Position numbers and translations under genes: made by a program
Assembly (NCBI GenBank): GCA_030052355.1
Contig: JASIGS010000055.1
Span: 1 to 6,413 of the forward strand
Direction of reading: 5' to 3'
From: Streptosporangiaceae bacterium
GTDB taxonomy: Bacteria > Actinomycetota > Actinomycetes > Streptosporangiales > Streptosporangiaceae
DNA: 6,413 nucleotides
Shown: one piece after another, positions 5,053-6,413 of the stretch
Layout of the letters: every line of letters begins with the position of its first letter
Numbering within the stretch: the stretch's first letter is position 1
Notes under the pieces: model-generated
What the model was told of the DNA's origin: nothing
Seen by the model: only the letters and a program-made list of their open reading frames with translations
Database searches by the model: none

Positions 5053-5901
5053 TCAGACCGCGACCTGGTCGATCTCTTTGACCAGTTCCGGCCAGAGCGG
5101 CGCAGCGAACAGGTGGCCCATCCGGTGCATGAGCACGAACCGCCCGTCCTGCACCGTCTCGGCGATCTTCCTGCCAGCCGCGGGCCTGACCAGCGGATCC
5201 TCGTCGCCGTTGATGGCCAGAACCGGTTGCCTGATGCCGGCGATGCCGCCCGGGGGCAGTTTCGCCGCGAAGCCGGCGGCCAGCGTACGGGCGCGGGCGC
5301 GCGGGTCCGGGTACCGGCGGCGCACGGACTCCGTCGCAACCTGCTCGAGCCAGTCGGTATCCAGCGGCATGCTCTTGGCCTCGCCCAGCCGGGATACGTC
5401 GACGAGCATCCGCTTCTTCTCCTCTGGGCTGTCGCCGTAGCGGCGGAACGTAAGCCGGAACGGGCCGGGGAAGCGGATGTAGCGGAACAGCAGCACCGGG
5501 TTGCCGTACTGCGGCACCGCCGAGATCAGCGTGATGCTCCTGACCCGCTCCGGCCGCAACAGGGCCGCGAACTGCGCGAGCCCGCCACCCGCCGAGATCC
5601 CGACCAGGTTGGCCGACTCCCAGTTCATGGCGTCGAGCACGGCCATCATGTCGTCGAGCAGGTCGGTGACTTCGTACGCCCGCTTCTTGCCGGTGAACTG
5701 CGTCGACAGCCCCTGATCCCGGTTGTCGTACCGCACCACCTGGAAGCCGGCCTCGACCAGGCTCTCGCAGAACCCGTCCGGCCAGCCGATCATCTGCCCG
5801 TCGAGCCCGTTGATGAGCAGCAGTGGCCTGCTCCGGGACGTTCCCCCCAGTACCTCGTAGGCGATCTCAACGTCGCCGTTACGCGCGACACCACTGTCCA
5901 C
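5053..5901 (-). CDS. Alpha/beta-fold hydrolase, RdmC-like
   Basis: A 282-residue cytoplasmic alpha/beta hydrolase. The nucleophile elbow is GISAGG (101-106) with S103. The catalytic acid is probably D235 in NGDEDPLV, and the histidine H263 in MGHLF. NGLDGQMIGW (31-40) stands at the oxyanion loop where many relatives have HG. VVRYDNRDQGLST (55-67) is typical of the subgroup containing the methylesterase RdmC and many unassigned actinobacterial hydrolases, so esterase action on a hydrophobic substrate is plausible but unproven. The start is GTG 5901: GGGAGGT lies 4 bases upstream and the conserved part begins a few residues in. The frame stays open to 6192, but that segment would read through the operator region and into the divergent gene. 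The tetR gene diverges 78 bp away and probably represses this one through the twin palindromes between them. Confidence 0.88.
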   Translation of the reverse strand: MDSGVARNGDVEIAYEVLGGTSRSRPLLLINGLDGQMIGWPDGFCESLVEAGFQVVRYDNRDQGLSTQFTGKKRAYEVTDLLDDMMAVLDAMNWESANLVGISAGGGLAQFAALLRPERVRSITLISAVPQYGNPVLLFRYIRFPGPFRLTFRRYGDSPEEKKRMLVDVSRLGEAKSMPLDTDWLEQVATESVRRRYPDPRARARTLAAGFAAKLPPGGIAGIRQPVLAINGDEDPLVRPAAGRKIAETVQDGRFVLMHRMGHLFAAPLWPELVKEIDQVAV

Positions 5902-5918
5902 GCGAACCTCCCTGTTAC

Positions 5919-5932
5919 AATGCAGTCGCATT
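5919..5932. promoter_or_regulatory. Operator palindrome 1 (AATGC-N4-GCATT)
   Basis: AATGC (5919-5923), AGTC, GCATT (5928-5932): a perfect 14-bp palindrome with a 4-base centre. It covers the expected transcription start of the hydrolase gene, just downstream of the minus-strand -10 box. Size and position suit a TetR-family dimer. Confidence 0.65.
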
Positions 5933-5934
5933 AC

Positions 5935-5940
5935 ATAATA
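5935..5940 (-). promoter_or_regulatory. -10 box of the hydrolase promoter
   Basis: Read on the minus strand this is TATTAT, five of six matches to TATAAT, in a short A/T-rich island within very G+C-rich DNA. It would start transcription near 5928, about 27 bases before GTG 5901. No good -35 is seen at 16-18 bases. On the plus strand the overlapping CATAAT (5934-5939) could serve as -10 for the tetR gene. Confidence 0.55.
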
Positions 5941-5949
5941 CCTCATGGC

Positions 5950-5963
5950 AATGCGGCTGCATG
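5950..5963. promoter_or_regulatory. Operator palindrome 2 (AATGC-N4-GCATG)
   Basis: AATGC (5950-5954), GGCT, GCATG (5959-5963): the same palindrome as at 5919 with one arm mismatch. It lies 31 bp away, close to three helical turns, so both sites face the same side of the DNA. It covers the -35 side of the hydrolase promoter and the probable start of the tetR transcript. Confidence 0.6.
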
Positions 5964-5979
5964 ACAAAGGCGGGGTCCA

Positions 5980-6413
5980 GTGCCGAAGCAGGTAGACCAC
6001 GAGGAGCGGCGACGGGAGATCGCCAGCGCGGTCGTGCGGCTGGTGACGTCGAAGGGGGTGGAAGCCGCGAGCCTGCGCACCGTCGCCGCCGAGGCGGGCG
6101 TTTCGATGGGCGCGGTCCAGCACTACTTCACGACCAAGGACCAGATGCTGCTGTTCGCCCTCGAGTACGGCAACGGCATCCTCGGGGCGCACATCCAGGA
6201 CCTGCTCGCCGAGCGCCAGCCAGCCACGCTGCGCGAGACAGTCCGGCTGATCGGCACCCTGCTGCTGCCCCTGGATGATGACCGCCGGACGGGCGCCAGG
6301 CTGTGGGCTGGGCTGGTCTCCCGCGGCAGCGTGGACGAGCCGACGCGCAAGCTGGCCGAAGACGCCTACGCCAACCTCACCGCGTTCGTCGCACGCGGTC
6401 TCGCCGACGCGGT
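5980..6413 (+). CDS. TetR-family transcriptional regulator (3' end missing)
   Basis: The plus-strand frame runs from GTG 5980 to the window edge without a stop: 144 codons and two bases, so the end of the ligand domain is missing. The N-terminal helix-turn-helix is typical of TetR: EIASAVVRLVTSKGVEAASL (13-32), then TVAAEAGVSMGAVQHYFTTK (34-53), followed by DQML. The ligand domain that follows (about 60-144) resembles the BetI-type C-terminal domain. The start is set by AAAGGCGGGG about 4-13 bases upstream; the ATGs at 5945, 5951 and 5961 are out of frame. It is divergent from the alpha/beta hydrolase gene, and two ATGC-N4-GCAT palindromes lie in the shared 78-bp region. By the common logic of such pairs it should repress the hydrolase gene and itself until a small ligand, perhaps the hydrolase's substrate, releases it. 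The regulator class is sure; target and ligand are inferred. Confidence 0.9.
   Translation, partial: MPKQVDHEERRREIASAVVRLVTSKGVEAASLRTVAAEAGVSMGAVQHYFTTKDQMLLFALEYGNGILGAHIQDLLAERQPATLRETVRLIGTLLLPLDDDRRTGARLWAGLVSRGSVDEPTRKLAEDAYANLTAFVARGLADA

Noticed and set aside
5113..5964. Long plus-strand open frame (283 codons) opposite the hydrolase gene
   Set aside because: It is antisense to a gene with intact catalytic motifs, reads as Arg/Pro/Ala-rich sequence without a family match, and crosses the operator region. Such frames are expected in G+C-rich DNA.
5902..6192. Longer start for the hydrolase, including ATG 5931
   Set aside because: These would place the -10 box and operators inside the coding region and overlap the tetR gene. 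GTG 5901 has a GGGAGGT site.
1..6413. Mobile element, CRISPR array, tRNA or rRNA
   Set aside because: No transposase or integrase motif, no spaced direct-repeat series and no tRNA cloverleaf or CCA-type end was seen on either strand. The only direct repeat is the two-copy linker duplication.

Overview
The window is G+C-rich throughout (roughly two thirds or more by eye). It uses GTG and TTG as well as ATG starts and carries families typical of high-GC Gram-positive bacteria: a DUF664/DinB-type protein, an actinobacterial MiaE_2-type ferritin-like protein, and an RdmC-like alpha/beta hydrolase next to a TetR regulator. It reads as ordinary chromosomal sequence from an actinomycete. I see no insertion sequence, phage gene, CRISPR array, tRNA or rRNA. 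Genus cannot be fixed from the sequence.

Left block, minus strand (1-2729), read from the right: a PlsC-type 1-acyl-glycerol-3-phosphate acyltransferase (2729-2043), a strong GC hairpin just past its stop (2021-2037), then a GlpA-like FAD-dependent glycerol-3-phosphate dehydrogenase (1870-668). The last gene overlaps it by 14 bp and encodes an SdhB/FrdB-type three-cluster iron-sulfur protein (681 to beyond position 1). The GlpA protein ends after the FAD domain and lacks the cysteine-rich C-terminal domain of classical GlpA. The SdhB-type protein is therefore its probable electron acceptor: a glycerol-3-phosphate dehydrogenase wired like a succinate dehydrogenase or fumarate reductase.

Middle block, plus strand (2968-4946): a ferritin-like protein with a TTG start and no ExxH motif, a four-helix membrane protein with a duplicated Ala/Thr linker and many histidines, and a DUF664/DinB-type protein that may be transcribed leaderless. 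The 238-bp gap between plsC and the ferritin-like gene is a divergent control region with two short hairpins.

Right block (5053-6413): an RdmC-like alpha/beta hydrolase on the minus strand and a divergent TetR-family regulator that runs off the right edge. Their 78-bp intergenic region holds two 14-bp palindromes of the form ATGC-N4-GCAT, 31 bp apart, flanking an excellent minus-strand -10 box. This is a self-contained repressor/operator/target module.

Nothing here is obviously a new defence or mobile system. The points most worth following are the hybrid GlpA/SdhB complex, the twin operator, and the apparently altered metal site of the ferritin-like protein.
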